From NCBI RefSeq assembly GCF_001592085.1, contig NZ_BCWD01000001.1, positions 62,001 through 126,000 of the forward strand: a stretch of 64,000 bases of DNA, in the 5' to 3' direction. Below the pieces are notes generated by a model. The model saw only the letters and a program-made list of their open reading frames with translations, had not been told where the DNA came from and searched no databases. The translations under genes were made by a program, and so were the position numbers. Shown in pieces: positions 51,602 to 60,677 of the stretch. The first letter of the stretch is position 1, and every line of letters starts with the position of its first letter. The stretch comes from Levilactobacillus senmaizukei DSM 21775 = NBRC 103853. Lineage in GTDB: Bacteria > Bacillota > Bacilli > Lactobacillales > Lactobacillaceae.

Positions 51602-51970
51602 AAAACGACCTCCAATCTCTCTATAATTTTTATTATAGTCCCAACTACCGGCTGGAGAAATAGAAATGCAAATGATTCTGTTACTCACTGAAACTTTAGT
51701 CAGCTGGGGACACCCCCAAACAGCAAAACACTTGACTTATAGCCATTCACAACCTCTTTCATAAAACACCGACCGATTGCCGCCCTGGCAATGATTTTCA
51801 TGAATTTAATCTCACCTTTTGGTGGCTTTGACACAATTAGAATGTAATGGTTCTGTATGGTTGCTGTATCGATTTCATTAATCCTACTGACAACCTTCGA
51901 GAACTGACCTATGATGAGAATGTAATCGGAAATGAAAAGGACACCTCACTTTTGAAAGGCAGGTATTTTC
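51602..51970. other. 370-bp region between divergent genes with a short direct repeat
   Basis: Holds the promoters of the aquaporin and PAP2 genes. A TTGACA at 51829-51834 lacks a clear -10 in register. AGAATGTAAT occurs twice (about 51838 and 51914), a possible activator site for the PAP2 gene. No ORF. Confidence 0.4.
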
Positions 51971-53695
51971 ATGAAAACTCGTCAACAAACATGGACTCGC
52001 AAGATTGCGGCCATGATTTCTCTCGCCGCTATCACGCTCCCCATGGTGACCACCACTGCTCAAGCCAGCACCGATGACCTCTCAAATCATCCCGGCGTTT
52101 ATGGCTACTTTATCGATACATACCAACAGAACGTGGGTCAGAACAAGACCCCCGAAACCAACCCGGTTATTGGGGAAATGTCTGGATTTGCCAAGTACTG
52201 GGCCAACGGTCAAAAGCTGGATCCCGACATGTTAGCCTCTAACGTGTCCCAAGCCGCAACGATCACGCAACAACGGACCCACGCCGAAGAAGAACGTTCC
52301 TACCTGACCGACGTCCGGGATCTCCGTTACAACTTAATCTCCGGGCTTGGACCTTACGCTGGCGCCTTCATCAAAAACGCCGATGCCCAAACGCCTTACA
52401 CTTCGATGCCCGATCAGCCACTGCCACTTCACCGGCATTACATCAAGATGAACTGGGCCTCAACGACTTCCGCTCTTGGACCCGTCGTTCAGCTGGTCAA
52501 CACGACCTCCCGTTCCAAGTTCTCTGGGACCGGGACAATTAAGCACGTGGTGCAATACGAACGGCCATACCGTCAGAGTACCGACGTCAAGCCATTACCG
52601 GCCCTTTCAAAAATCATGGCCGCCGCTGGTCACGATGACTACGACTTCCCAAGTGGCCATACCACGGCTGCCTTCGAAACCGGTGAAACCTTGGCCTACG
52701 TCTTCCCAGAACGGTTCCAGGAATTAATTACCCGTTCTTCCGAAGTGGGTTACGACCGAGTTCTGGCCGGCCGACACTCACCATTAGCCGTTATGGGTGG
52801 TCGGATGGTCGGAACCGCCATGACCGCCGCAACCTTAAACGATGCCAATAACCAAGAAACCATGAAGCAAGCCATCAAGGCCGCCCATTCCGACGCGCTC
52901 TTGGGTGCCAAAGACAGTTCCGCGAGCGACGACTTCGCCGACTACAAGACCAACCGGGACGCTTACCGTTTCCGGATGACTTACGGCTTCAACCAAACCG
53001 GGGATACCACCCAAGCCATGCGCGTGCCTAAGGGCGCCGAAGTCCTACTGGCAACCCGGTTGCCTTACCTGACTGATACGCAACGTCGCGATGTCCTCTT
53101 CACCACCGGGATGCCTTCCGGCTACCCCGATATGGACGATGCTGAAGGTTGGGGCCGCCTCGACCTCTTCTCCGCAGCCAATGGTTACGGTGCCTTGAAT
53201 GACAACGTTACCGTCGACATGGATGCGTCCAAGGGCAGCTTCAACGCGCAAGACAACTGGCGCAATGACATTGCCGGTCGTGGTCGTCTGACTAAGACCG
53301 GGACTGGTAGCCTGACCCTGAGTGGTCACAACAACTTCGCTGGCGGCCTATTGGTCAAAGGCGGCGCCCTGCAATTAGCTACCAGCAGTGCCGCTGGTAA
53401 GGGTAACGTCAAGGTCAACCAAGGTTCCCTACAACTGACGACCCAACGCGTAACGGTGAAGGGTAACTTCCAAAACGGCAAGGGCGGCCAAATCAAACTT
53501 GCCCGCAACGGTCATCTGACCATCAAGAAGTCGGCCAAATTAGCTGGCACGTTGAAGTTAACTGCCGGGAAAGTTAAGTCTGGCAGCAAGGTCTTAACCT
53601 TCCGTTCCCGTCATGGGAAGTTCAACCACGTCTCTGGTTTGCCTAAGGGTTGGCACGTGGTTTACACCAAGAACGCCGTTAAACTCGTTAAGTAA
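51971..53695 (+). CDS. Secreted PAP2-type acid phosphatase with C-terminal repeat domain
   Basis: A 574-aa exported protein. Signal peptide residues 1-33 (ends AQAS). The class A phosphatase core has KHVVQYERPYR (about 190-200), FPSGHTTAAF (about 222-231) and GYDRVLAGRHSPLAVMGGR (about 258-276), the three PAP2 motifs. The last 150 residues hold a passenger-type repeat (LTKTGTGSLTLSGHNNFAGGLLV) and beta-rich basic repeats that likely bind the wall. It would release phosphate outside the cell. Start ATG has GAAAGGCAGG upstream. Confidence 0.88.
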   Translation: MKTRQQTWTRKIAAMISLAAITLPMVTTTAQASTDDLSNHPGVYGYFIDTYQQNVGQNKTPETNPVIGEMSGFAKYWANGQKLDPDMLASNVSQAATITQQRTHAEEERSYLTDVRDLRYNLISGLGPYAGAFIKNADAQTPYTSMPDQPLPLHRHYIKMNWASTTSALGPVVQLVNTTSRSKFSGTGTIKHVVQYERPYRQSTDVKPLPALSKIMAAAGHDDYDFPSGHTTAAFETGETLAYVFPERFQELITRSSEVGYDRVLAGRHSPLAVMGGRMVGTAMTAATLNDANNQETMKQAIKAAHSDALLGAKDSSASDDFADYKTNRDAYRFRMTYGFNQTGDTTQAMRVPKGAEVLLATRLPYLTDTQRRDVLFTTGMPSGYPDMDDAEGWGRLDLFSAANGYGALNDNVTVDMDASKGSFNAQDNWRNDIAGRGRLTKTGTGSLTLSGHNNFAGGLLVKGGALQLATSSAAGKGNVKVNQGSLQLTTQRVTVKGNFQNGKGGQIKLARNGHLTIKKSAKLAGTLKLTAGKVKSGSKVLTFRSRHGKFNHVSGLPKGWHVVYTKNAVKLVK

Positions 53696-53722
53696 TTAAT
53701 ATCCACTAATCAAAACCTGATA

Positions 53723-53760
53723 GGCGATCATCTTCCAGTGAGAAGGTGATCGCTTTTTTA
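53723..53760 (+). terminator. Terminator of the PAP2 gene
   Basis: GCGATCATCTTC pairs with GAAGGTGATCGC, followed by TTTTTT. Confidence 0.88.
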
Positions 53761-53938
53761 AAACCAATTCTCAAGTTCATCATCACTAGTTTTCGCAATT
53801 TAGCTTCTTAAGTATCAAATTCAGACCTATCACGCCATAAGAAAACGTTTACTATTTATTAATTTAGACTAAAGATTGCAATCATAAATTAATAAATATA
53901 TAATTAATTCCTACTAAACGTCTTTGGAGGACAAAAAT

Positions 53939-54493
53939 ATGCCAGAAGTAAACTTACATAATGAAACTGCCACAACTGTCAAAAAGTCACGCGCTAACGA
54001 ATGGATTAATAAGGAATTCTCCGCTAGTGCCCTATTATTTTGGATCAAGGAAAAAGTTTCCGTGGACTACCGTGCGGTTCACATCGTTGAACAAAACACG
54101 GTCTTCGGTTTAATCCCTGCTGGTAGCAGCAAGCAAAACATTCCCTTGAAGAATATTACCGATGTTCAGTTGAACACTTCTTACAAGATCAGCCGTTTCA
54201 TCTGGGGGATCCTTTTTATTCTTGCCGGACTTGCCTCATTCGTCTCATCACCGTTAATGGGCTTCATTACCCTGTTAATTGGTGTTGCCCTATTTTTGAA
54301 CGGGATCTTAACCCAATTCGTTATCGAAAAGGGTGGTAGCGGCTACCTGATCTCCGTGCCATTCTTCAACAAGGCTGACATGATGGAAGTCCAATCTGTC
54401 ATCGAACAGGCGTTAAATACCGACGCTGACAAGACCGACCAAAGCCTTTACCATCATCGTTTAGACAGTGATGATATGGACGATGTTCAATAA
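53939..54493 (+). CDS. Membrane protein with PH-like domain
   Basis: A 184-aa protein. I start at the ATG 53939 with GGAGG; a TTG 15 bases upstream overlaps that site. Residues about 40-80 (VHIVEQNTVFGLIPAGSSKQNIPLKNITDVQLN) resemble the beta-strand region of bacterial PH-like domains. Two hydrophobic segments (about 88-103 and 107-125) are followed by IEKGGSGYLISVPFF and an acidic tail. Role unknown. Single gene. Confidence 0.65.
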   Translation: MPEVNLHNETATTVKKSRANEWINKEFSASALLFWIKEKVSVDYRAVHIVEQNTVFGLIPAGSSKQNIPLKNITDVQLNTSYKISRFIWGILFILAGLASFVSSPLMGFITLLIGVALFLNGILTQFVIEKGGSGYLISVPFFNKADMMEVQSVIEQALNTDADKTDQSLYHHRLDSDDMDDVQ

Positions 54494-54674
54494 ATATTTA
54501 TAAAAAGACCAATCACGACATGGTCGCTACTAAGTAAAAACACGATCGCTTCTGGAACATTTGGAATATGAATGTATACATGAGCTGTTCAGTTGTGAGC
54601 TGCGTTATAGTGCCTACAAAGTGAGTATTTGGCTATGCACTAGGACGAGCACAAAAGATACTGAAACAGAACAA

Positions 54675-54725
54675 GATAGCCTGAATTTCACTCACCTCAA
54701 TTGAAGTGAACGAAATTCAGGCTAT
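54675..54725 (-). terminator. Long hairpin after the 39-aa peptide gene
   Basis: ATAGCCTGAATTTC with its complement forms 14 perfect pairs and the stem extends further inward through TCAC/GTGA, around CAATTGA. The T tract on the minus strand is weak. It acts as a terminator or stabilises the small transcript. Confidence 0.65.
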
Positions 54726-54729
54726 TGAA

Positions 54730-54849
54730 TTAAATCAGTGAGGCTATGTATGAAGCAACGACAGCAATTACTACTGATCTGACGAAGTTTCGAATTGAAC
54801 TACGTCGTCGTGTCTGTCTCAACTGTTCCCTGTATGACTTCCTATTCAT
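54730..54849 (-). CDS. Small basic membrane peptide, 39 aa
   Basis: ATG with a strong AAGGGGGGA site 8 bases upstream. Residues 3-25 are very basic (RKSYREQLRQTRRRSSIRNF) and 24-39 hydrophobic (RSVVIAVVASYIASLI), so it is a membrane-targeted peptide. The stop is five bases before a strong hairpin. The size and layout recall type I toxins or small membrane regulators, but no known toxin family is recognisable. Confidence 0.5.
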   Translation of the reverse strand: MNRKSYREQLRQTRRRSSIRNFVRSVVIAVVASYIASLI

Positions 54850-55093
54850 ATTGGCGTCCCCCCTTTTTACTTAATATCAGCAGGACCTGTTTCACGAGGG
54901 AACATCGAATTGTGATAAATTGCGTCATATCAGCATTTTAAAAGAATTCGGTTTCTAAGCCGAAAAATTGTAATGAAAATGTAACATTAATCTGTGGTCG
55001 ATCAACTCTTGCGCTACACCGTGAGTCACGACCCGATCTGCAATTAGGCCTAAGTACATTGCGTATTTACTGAAACATTGTTTATATAACACA
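54850..55093. other. Non-coding stretch upstream of the small peptide gene
   Basis: AT-rich, with no ORF of note. It must hold the promoter of the minus-strand peptide gene, but no convincing -35/-10 pair is visible. Confidence 0.3.
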
Positions 55094-55137
55094 AAAAATT
55101 GGTGCTGATGGTTTCCCCATCAACACCAATTTTTATT
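55094..55137. terminator. Terminator of the MarR-ABC operon
   Basis: AAAAATTGGTGTTGATGG pairs with CCATCAGCACCAATTTTTT around GGAAA on the minus strand. Confidence 0.9.
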
Positions 55138-55143
55138 TAATCA

Positions 55144-56910
55144 TTAATTCTTAAATTGAATCTTCACGTAATCGCGGTACAACGGCAACCGGTCCATCAA
55201 TTCCTGATGGTTCCCGCTCCCACTGACGTGTCCGTCCTCGATAAAGTAAATCGTGTCGGCATCGACGATCGTGCTCAACCGGTGTGCAATGATCAGTGTC
55301 GTCCGGCCCTTCATCAGTTCGCCCAGGGCCACTTGGACCATGGCTTCTGACTCGGAATCCAGGCTCGCCGTCGCCTCGTCCAACAACAAAATCTTGGGAT
55401 CGCGGAGGAAGGCCCGGGCAATCGCCAGCCGTTGGCGTTGTCCACCACTGACCTTGACCCCGCGTTCACCCACCTGGGTGTCGAGGCCGTCCGCCATGTG
55501 ACGGACAAAGTCCTCGGCGGAGGCCAGTTGCAACACGTGCCACAACTCCTCGTCAGTATAGGTCTTAGCAGATCCGTAGGTCAGGTTATGCCGAATGGTG
55601 CCGGCCATAATGGCCGAATCTTGGCTGACATAGCCGATTTGTGACCGCCAGTCACTCAGATTGAAATCATTGGCGTTCTCGCCACCAATGGTCACCATCC
55701 CCTTGGTTGGCTGGTAGTAGCGTTCCAGCAGGCCAAAGATGGTCGACTTGCCCCCACCGGAAGGTCCGGCAAAGGCCACCACGGTATTGGGCTTAGCTTC
55801 AAACGACACGTCGTGCAGCACTAAGCCCTCGTCGTCATAGGCAAAGTCCACGTGTTCCATGGCCAGCGTTTGGTCGGAAACGGACTGTGTGGGCCCGGTA
55901 AGTAGCTGCTCTTCCGGTTCCCGCAGTAAATCGCGAACCCGTTCCGTCGACCCGTTGGCTTTGGACAGGTCCGTAAAGCACCGCGCCAACGTGCCCGCGG
56001 GACCAATGATTTGGAAGAGATACATCAGGAAGGAAAACATAGTCCCCATGGACATCGTTCCGGCGGAAACCCGCACCGCGGCATAGGCTAGCACACCCAC
56101 GAATACCGCTAACATGGCGGCCGTCATGGCTGGGCCAGCAATCGAATCGTAGATGGCTTCCTTCAACCCGATCTGATAGAGATCCTGAATCTGGTTAGAC
56201 CCCGTCTGCATTTCATAGCGCTCGGCGTTGGACGACTTCACCAAACGAATCTCACTCAGGGTTTCATCGGTCTCACCACTGAAGGCGGCCATGGCGTCCT
56301 GCCGCCGATGACCAATCTTACTGGACTGCCGCATGATCGGAAACATCACCAGCATCACCAGGGGAATGGCCACAAACATAATCATGGTCATCTTCCAGTC
56401 CATGATCAACATGATAACCAACGCCCCGGCTAATTGCAGGAGCGAGGTCACCATCTGTGGGAAGGAGTTAGCCAACAGATTTTTAATCTGCATCGTATCG
56501 TTAACCAACCGGGAGGTCATCTCCCCCGTCTTCACGTTGTCGAAGTAGCTGACCCGTAAGCGAATGAGTTTCTGCCACAGCGTTTCACGGAGCCGGGAAA
56601 CGACGTTCTCACCGAAGAAGCCCAGTAAGGCCCCCGAGACTGCACTGATCAGGGCGCTGGCAATGAACAGGCCGATCACGGTCACTAGCAATGGCCGATT
56701 CAGCGCATGCCCCAGTCCGTTAATCAGGGACTGGGCCAGCTTCGGCACGGCCAGTTGGGCGCCCGTCGCGAGCATCCCCAGGAACAGGCCCACCCATAAC
56801 TGCCAATATTTCGGCTTCGTTTGCCGAATTAGGTTTAAAAATCCTTTGAAATCAAATTTGCCCGTTGGCCGTTGCTTGGCGGTCCGTGGTGCTGCAATTC
56901 TGTGTTCCAT
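55144..56910 (-). CDS. HorA/LmrA-like multidrug ABC exporter
   Basis: A 588-aa half-transporter that dimerises in the membrane. The N-terminal domain has six helices (about 38-310). ATPase motifs: Walker A GPSGGGKST (about 382), signature VSGGQRQRLAIARAF (about 485), Walker B ILLLDEATASLD and H-loop IIAHRLS. The sequence FKGFLNLIRQTKPKY ... SLLQLAGALVIMLIMDWKMT is very like HorA, the hop-resistance pump of beer-spoiling lactobacilli, so it probably exports lipophilic drugs or hop acids. It follows the MarR gene by 26 bp. Confidence 0.88.
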   Translation of the reverse strand: MEHRIAAPRTAKQRPTGKFDFKGFLNLIRQTKPKYWQLWVGLFLGMLATGAQLAVPKLAQSLINGLGHALNRPLLVTVIGLFIASALISAVSGALLGFFGENVVSRLRETLWQKLIRLRVSYFDNVKTGEMTSRLVNDTMQIKNLLANSFPQMVTSLLQLAGALVIMLIMDWKMTMIMFVAIPLVMLVMFPIMRQSSKIGHRRQDAMAAFSGETDETLSEIRLVKSSNAERYEMQTGSNQIQDLYQIGLKEAIYDSIAGPAMTAAMLAVFVGVLAYAAVRVSAGTMSMGTMFSFLMYLFQIIGPAGTLARCFTDLSKANGSTERVRDLLREPEEQLLTGPTQSVSDQTLAMEHVDFAYDDEGLVLHDVSFEAKPNTVVAFAGPSGGGKSTIFGLLERYYQPTKGMVTIGGENANDFNLSDWRSQIGYVSQDSAIMAGTIRHNLTYGSAKTYTDEELWHVLQLASAEDFVRHMADGLDTQVGERGVKVSGGQRQRLAIARAFLRDPKILLLDEATASLDSESEAMVQVALGELMKGRTTLIIAHRLSTIVDADTIYFIEDGHVSGSGNHQELMDRLPLYRDYVKIQFKN

Positions 56911-56936
56911 CTCTTTGCCTCCGGTATTTTAAAAAA

Positions 56937-57449
56937 TTAACAGTGGGGCCGATCCATCCCCCGGTGTGGCCACCCATGGCCTGGACGCCGGAAATCGTTC
57001 CATTGTAAATCGTCCACCTGATGACTCAGCTTCGTCAGTAATTTAGCCAACTGGGCTTGTTCTTCCGGTGTTAATCCGCTAAATAACTTATCCGCCATCT
57101 CGTCCACATGACTATCGCGTTGATCGAAGAATTCCCGACCACGGTCCGTCAACCGAACAATCACGGCCCGCTTATCGGTGGCACTGGGAATACGTTCCGC
57201 CAATTCGGCGTCGACCAGCCGGGTAATCGTGGCACTCACGGAGCTTGGCCGAATATCTAAAATCTCGGCAATCTCAGCATTGGTTAAACCATCCGGTGTC
57301 TGATAGAGTAGCTGGGCCAATTGCATTTGTCCCCGGCCACCATTCGGGCCACCGTGACCGCCCGGCTGATGGCCCACGACCATCATGAAGCCTCGATTGT
57401 GCAACAGCTTACCAAAACTCTTTAATAAATCACGACTTTTTTCTGACAT
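56937..57449 (-). CDS. MarR-family regulator
   Basis: A 170-aa winged-helix regulator. The DNA-binding part reads MQLAQLLYQTPDGLTNAEIAEILDIRPSSVSATITRLVDAELAERIPSATDKRAVIVRLTDRGREFF (about 46-112). Unusually, a Gly/His-rich stretch precedes it (VVGHQPGGHGGPNGGRG) and the end is His-rich (PGHGWPHRGMDRPHC), which could bind metal. The start is one of two adjacent ATGs, with GGAGG. It heads the operon with the HorA-like pump and an inverted repeat lies over its promoter. Confidence 0.88.
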   Translation of the reverse strand: MSEKSRDLLKSFGKLLHNRGFMMVVGHQPGGHGGPNGGRGQMQLAQLLYQTPDGLTNAEIAEILDIRPSSVSATITRLVDAELAERIPSATDKRAVIVRLTDRGREFFDQRDSHVDEMADKLFSGLTPEEQAQLAKLLTKLSHQVDDLQWNDFRRPGHGWPHRGMDRPHC

Positions 57450-57478
57450 CATGCTTCCTCCTTTAATTGAATGAAATT

Positions 57479-57522
57479 ATCTTAGCATTTTAGTTAGCTT
57501 TTGTAAATTAAAACTAACTAAA
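57479..57522 (-). promoter_or_regulatory. Promoter with MarR inverted repeat
   Basis: TTTACA (57502-57507) and TAAGAT (57479-57484) on the minus strand, 17-base spacing. Inverted arms TTTAGTTAG (57489-57497) and CTAACTAAA (57514-57522) flank the -35, consistent with autorepression by MarR. Confidence 0.75.
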
Positions 57523-57626
57523 CGCTAACTATCTATCCTCAGATATCGCATGAAGCCCCGGGTACACGGCGTTTCTAGCACAAGAAAAGCGGCTACTCAT
57601 TAAGGCAGCCGCTCGTTCAATCAAAA

Positions 57627-58517
57627 TTAATTATGTCCCTCGCCAATCACCGTGTAAAAGGCGGTTTTGCCAATACTGTAGGTACTGGCACAGGCCATAT
57701 CATCACCATAACGGTTATCCTGGAACTGGTAAGGCCGATGCCGATTGGTTAACGTGGTCCGATATTGGAAACGCCCCGTCTTGGTGACGCGTCGGCTCGT
57801 CACGCCACTCGGCCTGGCCTTGGTGTACAACTGGATATTGGCCCCCTTGACCGTAGCCTTCGTGATCTTGAGGCTGGTCTTCGGCTTAGCAGCGTGATCA
57901 ATCCGCCAGGTGTAGTCGCCTTGATACTCGTCCGTCGCGGTGAACACCCGTGGTGCATAGGGATAATCCTCCAAGTAACCATCGCTGGTCACCTTAATCA
58001 TCCTGCTTCCGCGAGTGGGTAACTGTTTAATCGCCTTGACACCACCACGATAGAATTGGTTATCCCCAAAGGTTAAGGCATAGGCTGGGCGGGCGATCTT
58101 CGTGACCCGCTTCTTTGCGATCTTGAAATCCACATAACCGTCGTTGGCCCCATTCTTGGCAGGTAACCCGGCCCGCTTAAGGCCATAACTGACGCTACCG
58201 TAATCGTAAACATTTGACATAACGTGGTTTCCAGATCGATGACCGGTAATCACCGTTCCCTTTGGCAGGGTCACCGATTTTTTAATCCACCCCCGACCCT
58301 TGATCTTACTGGTCAAGACGGTCGCCTTAGTGGCCGCGTTCAGCCGGTAATACTGATTACGAAAGGCCCCCAGCTGACTGTCCTCGCCGTGTAACCAGCC
58401 ATTACTTGAGATTGGTGTCGGCATCGTTGGTTCGATGGTCCAGGCCTTGGCGCTCACGCTACCCCAGGTGGTTGCCGCCAGGCCAACGGTGACCAGTGTT
58501 GCCATCATCTTTTTCAT
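57627..58517 (-). CDS. Secreted protein of unknown function
   Basis: A 296-aa exported protein, signal peptide about 1-24 (ends SAKA). The mature sequence is rich in Arg, Tyr, Thr and Gly, with beta-type repeats, e.g. VTLPKGTVITGHRSGNHVM and KATVKGANIQLYTKARPS. No catalytic motif recognised. It may be a surface or S-layer-associated protein. Single gene. Confidence 0.65.
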   Translation of the reverse strand: MKKMMATLVTVGLAATTWGSVSAKAWTIEPTMPTPISSNGWLHGEDSQLGAFRNQYYRLNAATKATVLTSKIKGRGWIKKSVTLPKGTVITGHRSGNHVMSNVYDYGSVSYGLKRAGLPAKNGANDGYVDFKIAKKRVTKIARPAYALTFGDNQFYRGGVKAIKQLPTRGSRMIKVTSDGYLEDYPYAPRVFTATDEYQGDYTWRIDHAAKPKTSLKITKATVKGANIQLYTKARPSGVTSRRVTKTGRFQYRTTLTNRHRPYQFQDNRYGDDMACASTYSIGKTAFYTVIGEGHN

Positions 58518-58627
58518 CGATAGTCTCCCCCTAATCGTGATGCCATCAGCATAGCATGGCCCCTAGCTCATGACTATCACAATCGGATCGACCCACCAAA
58601 CCAATCATTATCCGATTAGTTCAGTCT

Positions 58628-58981
58628 TTAAGCCTTGCCAATCGCAAAGTAGTGGCCTTCCGGATCGGGAAAGCCAAATGCCGGTTGGCCATTGTCGTCC
58701 ACGATCGGGGTGGCACCGGCTAGCCGGTCATGCAACGCCGCGAAGTCTTCACTGAAGAACATGACGGATGGCTGGTTGTCCAGGACCTCCGGTGAATACT
58801 GCTTGATAAATTCCCGTGAGAAGAACGAAAGTTCCACCCCAAAGGGTGTCGCCAGAACAATATTAACCGATCCGTCCGGTAACGGATCGGTTGCGACGGT
58901 GGTCGCGGCAAAATTATTCCGCCAGAAGTCAGCCACCAAATCAACGTCATTAACGTAAAGCATCAACCGTGTTTTCTGCAT
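58628..58981 (-). CDS. VOC (glyoxalase/bleomycin-resistance) family protein
   Basis: A 117-aa protein with the paired beta-alpha-beta-beta-beta fold of the VOC superfamily: RLMLYVNDVDLVADFWRNNFA at the start and IVDDNGQPAFGFPDPEGHYFAIGKA at the end. Metal ligand pattern is incomplete, so function (antibiotic binding, glyoxalase, other) is open. The start is the ATG 58979-58981 with AAGGGGTGG. Confidence 0.8.
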   Translation of the reverse strand: MQKTRLMLYVNDVDLVADFWRNNFAATTVATDPLPDGSVNIVLATPFGVELSFFSREFIKQYSPEVLDNQPSVMFFSEDFAALHDRLAGATPIVDDNGQPAFGFPDPEGHYFAIGKA

Positions 58982-59074
58982 CCTAAAAGCCACCCCTTTA
59001 ACTGTGATGACCCGATCATACCGGTTTCCCTGCCAGCCGTCCATCATCAATTTTATAAGTTTTCCTAGCTATTC

Positions 59075-59195
59075 TCAGATAAGACGCGTATGCTTGTTAA
59101 TGCAGGTTCCCACCTGCCTAGTTGCTCTGTACATTCCAGATGTATCCTATGGATCAACTAGTTGCCTCCATCTCGGATTGATGGGGGCTTTTTTT
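59075..59195 (+). ncRNA. Candidate small RNA with three hairpins and terminator
   Basis: Hairpin 1: GCAGGT/ACCTGC (59102-59117). Hairpin 2: CTAGTTG/CAACTAG (59118-59161) with inner TACAT/ATGTA. Hairpin 3: GCCTCCATC/GATGGGGGC (59164-59188) with TTTTTTT after it (59189-59195), a perfect terminator. A TATTCT is at 59070-59075 but its -35 is poor. No plus-strand gene follows within 4 kb, so it is not an upstream leader. A 23-codon ORF (ATG at 59090) runs through it without a ribosome site. Confidence 0.5.
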
Positions 59196-59203
59196 GTAAA
59201 CTA

Positions 59204-59245
59204 AAACCGGACCGTCACGACCTAATCGTGGCGTCCGGTTATTTT
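59204..59245. terminator. Terminator of the pnt operon
   Basis: AACCGGAC pairs with GTCCGGTT with an inner CACGA/TCGTG stem, T tract on the minus strand (GTCCGGTTTTAG). Confidence 0.8.
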
Positions 59246-59258
59246 GATCTCAACTCAA

Positions 59259-60677
59259 TTAGTCATCCAAGTATTGCTTCGTAGCGGCCACAATGTCTTG
59301 TAACCCCTTCTTAGCATCGGAGAAGAACATTTGCGTATTGTCGGCTGAGAATAGCGGATTTTGAATGCCGGCATACCCAGTACTCATTGACCGCTTAATG
59401 ACAACCACGGACTTCGACTTGTCCACGTCCAGGATTGGCATCCCGGAAATCTCATTACCACTTTCACGTGCTAATGGGTTCGTGACATCATTGGCCCCGA
59501 TAACCAAGGAAACATCGGTACTTTCAAACATTGGATTAGCATCGTCCAATTGTTTCATTTGGTCATAAGGAACGTTAACATCGGCCAGCAACACGTTCAT
59601 GTGCCCCGGCATCCGCCCAGCAACTGGGTGAATGGCGTAGTTCACATTAATTCCGGCGTCGCCTAGCAACTTAGCCAGTTCGGCCACTTCATGTTGCGCT
59701 TGAGCGGCGGCTAAACCATACCCAGGAACAATCATGACGCTGTGGGCGTAAGCCAGTTGCAGTCCAATGTCATCGGCGGAAGTTTCCTTCACATCAACGG
59801 GTACATCGGCTGCGGCACTACCACTGTCGCTATCACCAGTCCCAAAGCCACCAGCCAAGATATTGGCAACCGACCGATTCATGGCCTCGGCCATTTGCAA
59901 GGTCAGGATGGTCCCGGACGCCCCAACTAAGGCCCCGGCAATAATCAAGACTTGGTTGTTGATGACGAACCCGGCAAAGGCAACCGCTAACCCGGTAAAG
60001 GCGTTCAGTAAGGACACCACCACCGGCATGTCGGCCCCACCAATTGGCAGTGTCATCAATAGACCAAAGATCAGACTCATAGCTAAGGCTAAAACTACGT
60101 ACCAAACGTTGGTTTCCATGCCCATCATCAGCCAGGCAGAGGCCAGGATGGCGACGACGACCACAACGTTAACCAACCGAGCACCGGGGAACGTAATTGG
60201 CTTACCGGGAACGTGGCCGGACAACTTACCCGTGGCAATCAGTGACCCGGAGAAGGTAATTCCCCCGATAATCACGTCCAACCAAACTGGGAGTGAGAAG
60301 GCCAGGTTCAGGCTAGCACCGTCACCCTTCAACAAGTAATCGAAGATCCCGATGACGGCAGCCGCCCCACCACCAACGGCGTTGAACAAGCTAACCAGTT
60401 GTGGTACGTCGGTCATGGGAACCTTGCGGGCCTTGATGACCCCGTAGCCGATCCCAAAGGCCAGGCCTAAGATCAAGACGATCCAGCCGGTTGGCGTGAT
60501 CCGCTTTTCAATAATGACATTAACAATAATTGTAATAACCGCCAGGAACATCCCGACAGCTGACAAACCATTCCCTTTACGAGCGGTCTTTGGCGAACGC
60601 ATCAGGTGAACACCTAAGACGTAGCAAACCGCGGAGACCAGGTAAATGAGGGATGAGACTGTTTGTAAGGCACTCAT
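59259..60677 (-). CDS. pntB: NAD(P) transhydrogenase subunit beta
   Basis: A 472-aa membrane protein with about nine N-terminal helices (to about 280) and the NADP-binding domain III (about 295-472) with MIVPGYGLAAAQAQH, VNYAIHPVAGRMPGHMNVLLADVNVPYD, VIGANDVTNPLA and the VVIKRSMSTGYAG-like end. Couples hydride transfer from NADH to NADP+ to proton movement, thereby supplying NADPH. Start overlaps pntA2 stop. Confidence 0.94.
   Translation of the reverse strand: MSALQTVSSLIYLVSAVCYVLGVHLMRSPKTARKGNGLSAVGMFLAVITIIVNVIIEKRITPTGWIVLILGLAFGIGYGVIKARKVPMTDVPQLVSLFNAVGGGAAAVIGIFDYLLKGDGASLNLAFSLPVWLDVIIGGITFSGSLIATGKLSGHVPGKPITFPGARLVNVVVVVAILASAWLMMGMETNVWYVVLALAMSLIFGLLMTLPIGGADMPVVVSLLNAFTGLAVAFAGFVINNQVLIIAGALVGASGTILTLQMAEAMNRSVANILAGGFGTGDSDSGSAAADVPVDVKETSADDIGLQLAYAHSVMIVPGYGLAAAQAQHEVAELAKLLGDAGINVNYAIHPVAGRMPGHMNVLLADVNVPYDQMKQLDDANPMFESTDVSLVIGANDVTNPLARESGNEISGMPILDVDKSKSVVVIKRSMSTGYAGIQNPLFSADNTQMFFSDAKKGLQDIVAATKQYLDD

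Noticed and set aside
59090-59161. 23-codon ORF within the candidate sRNA
   Set aside because: No ribosome site, and the codons run through the hairpin arms.
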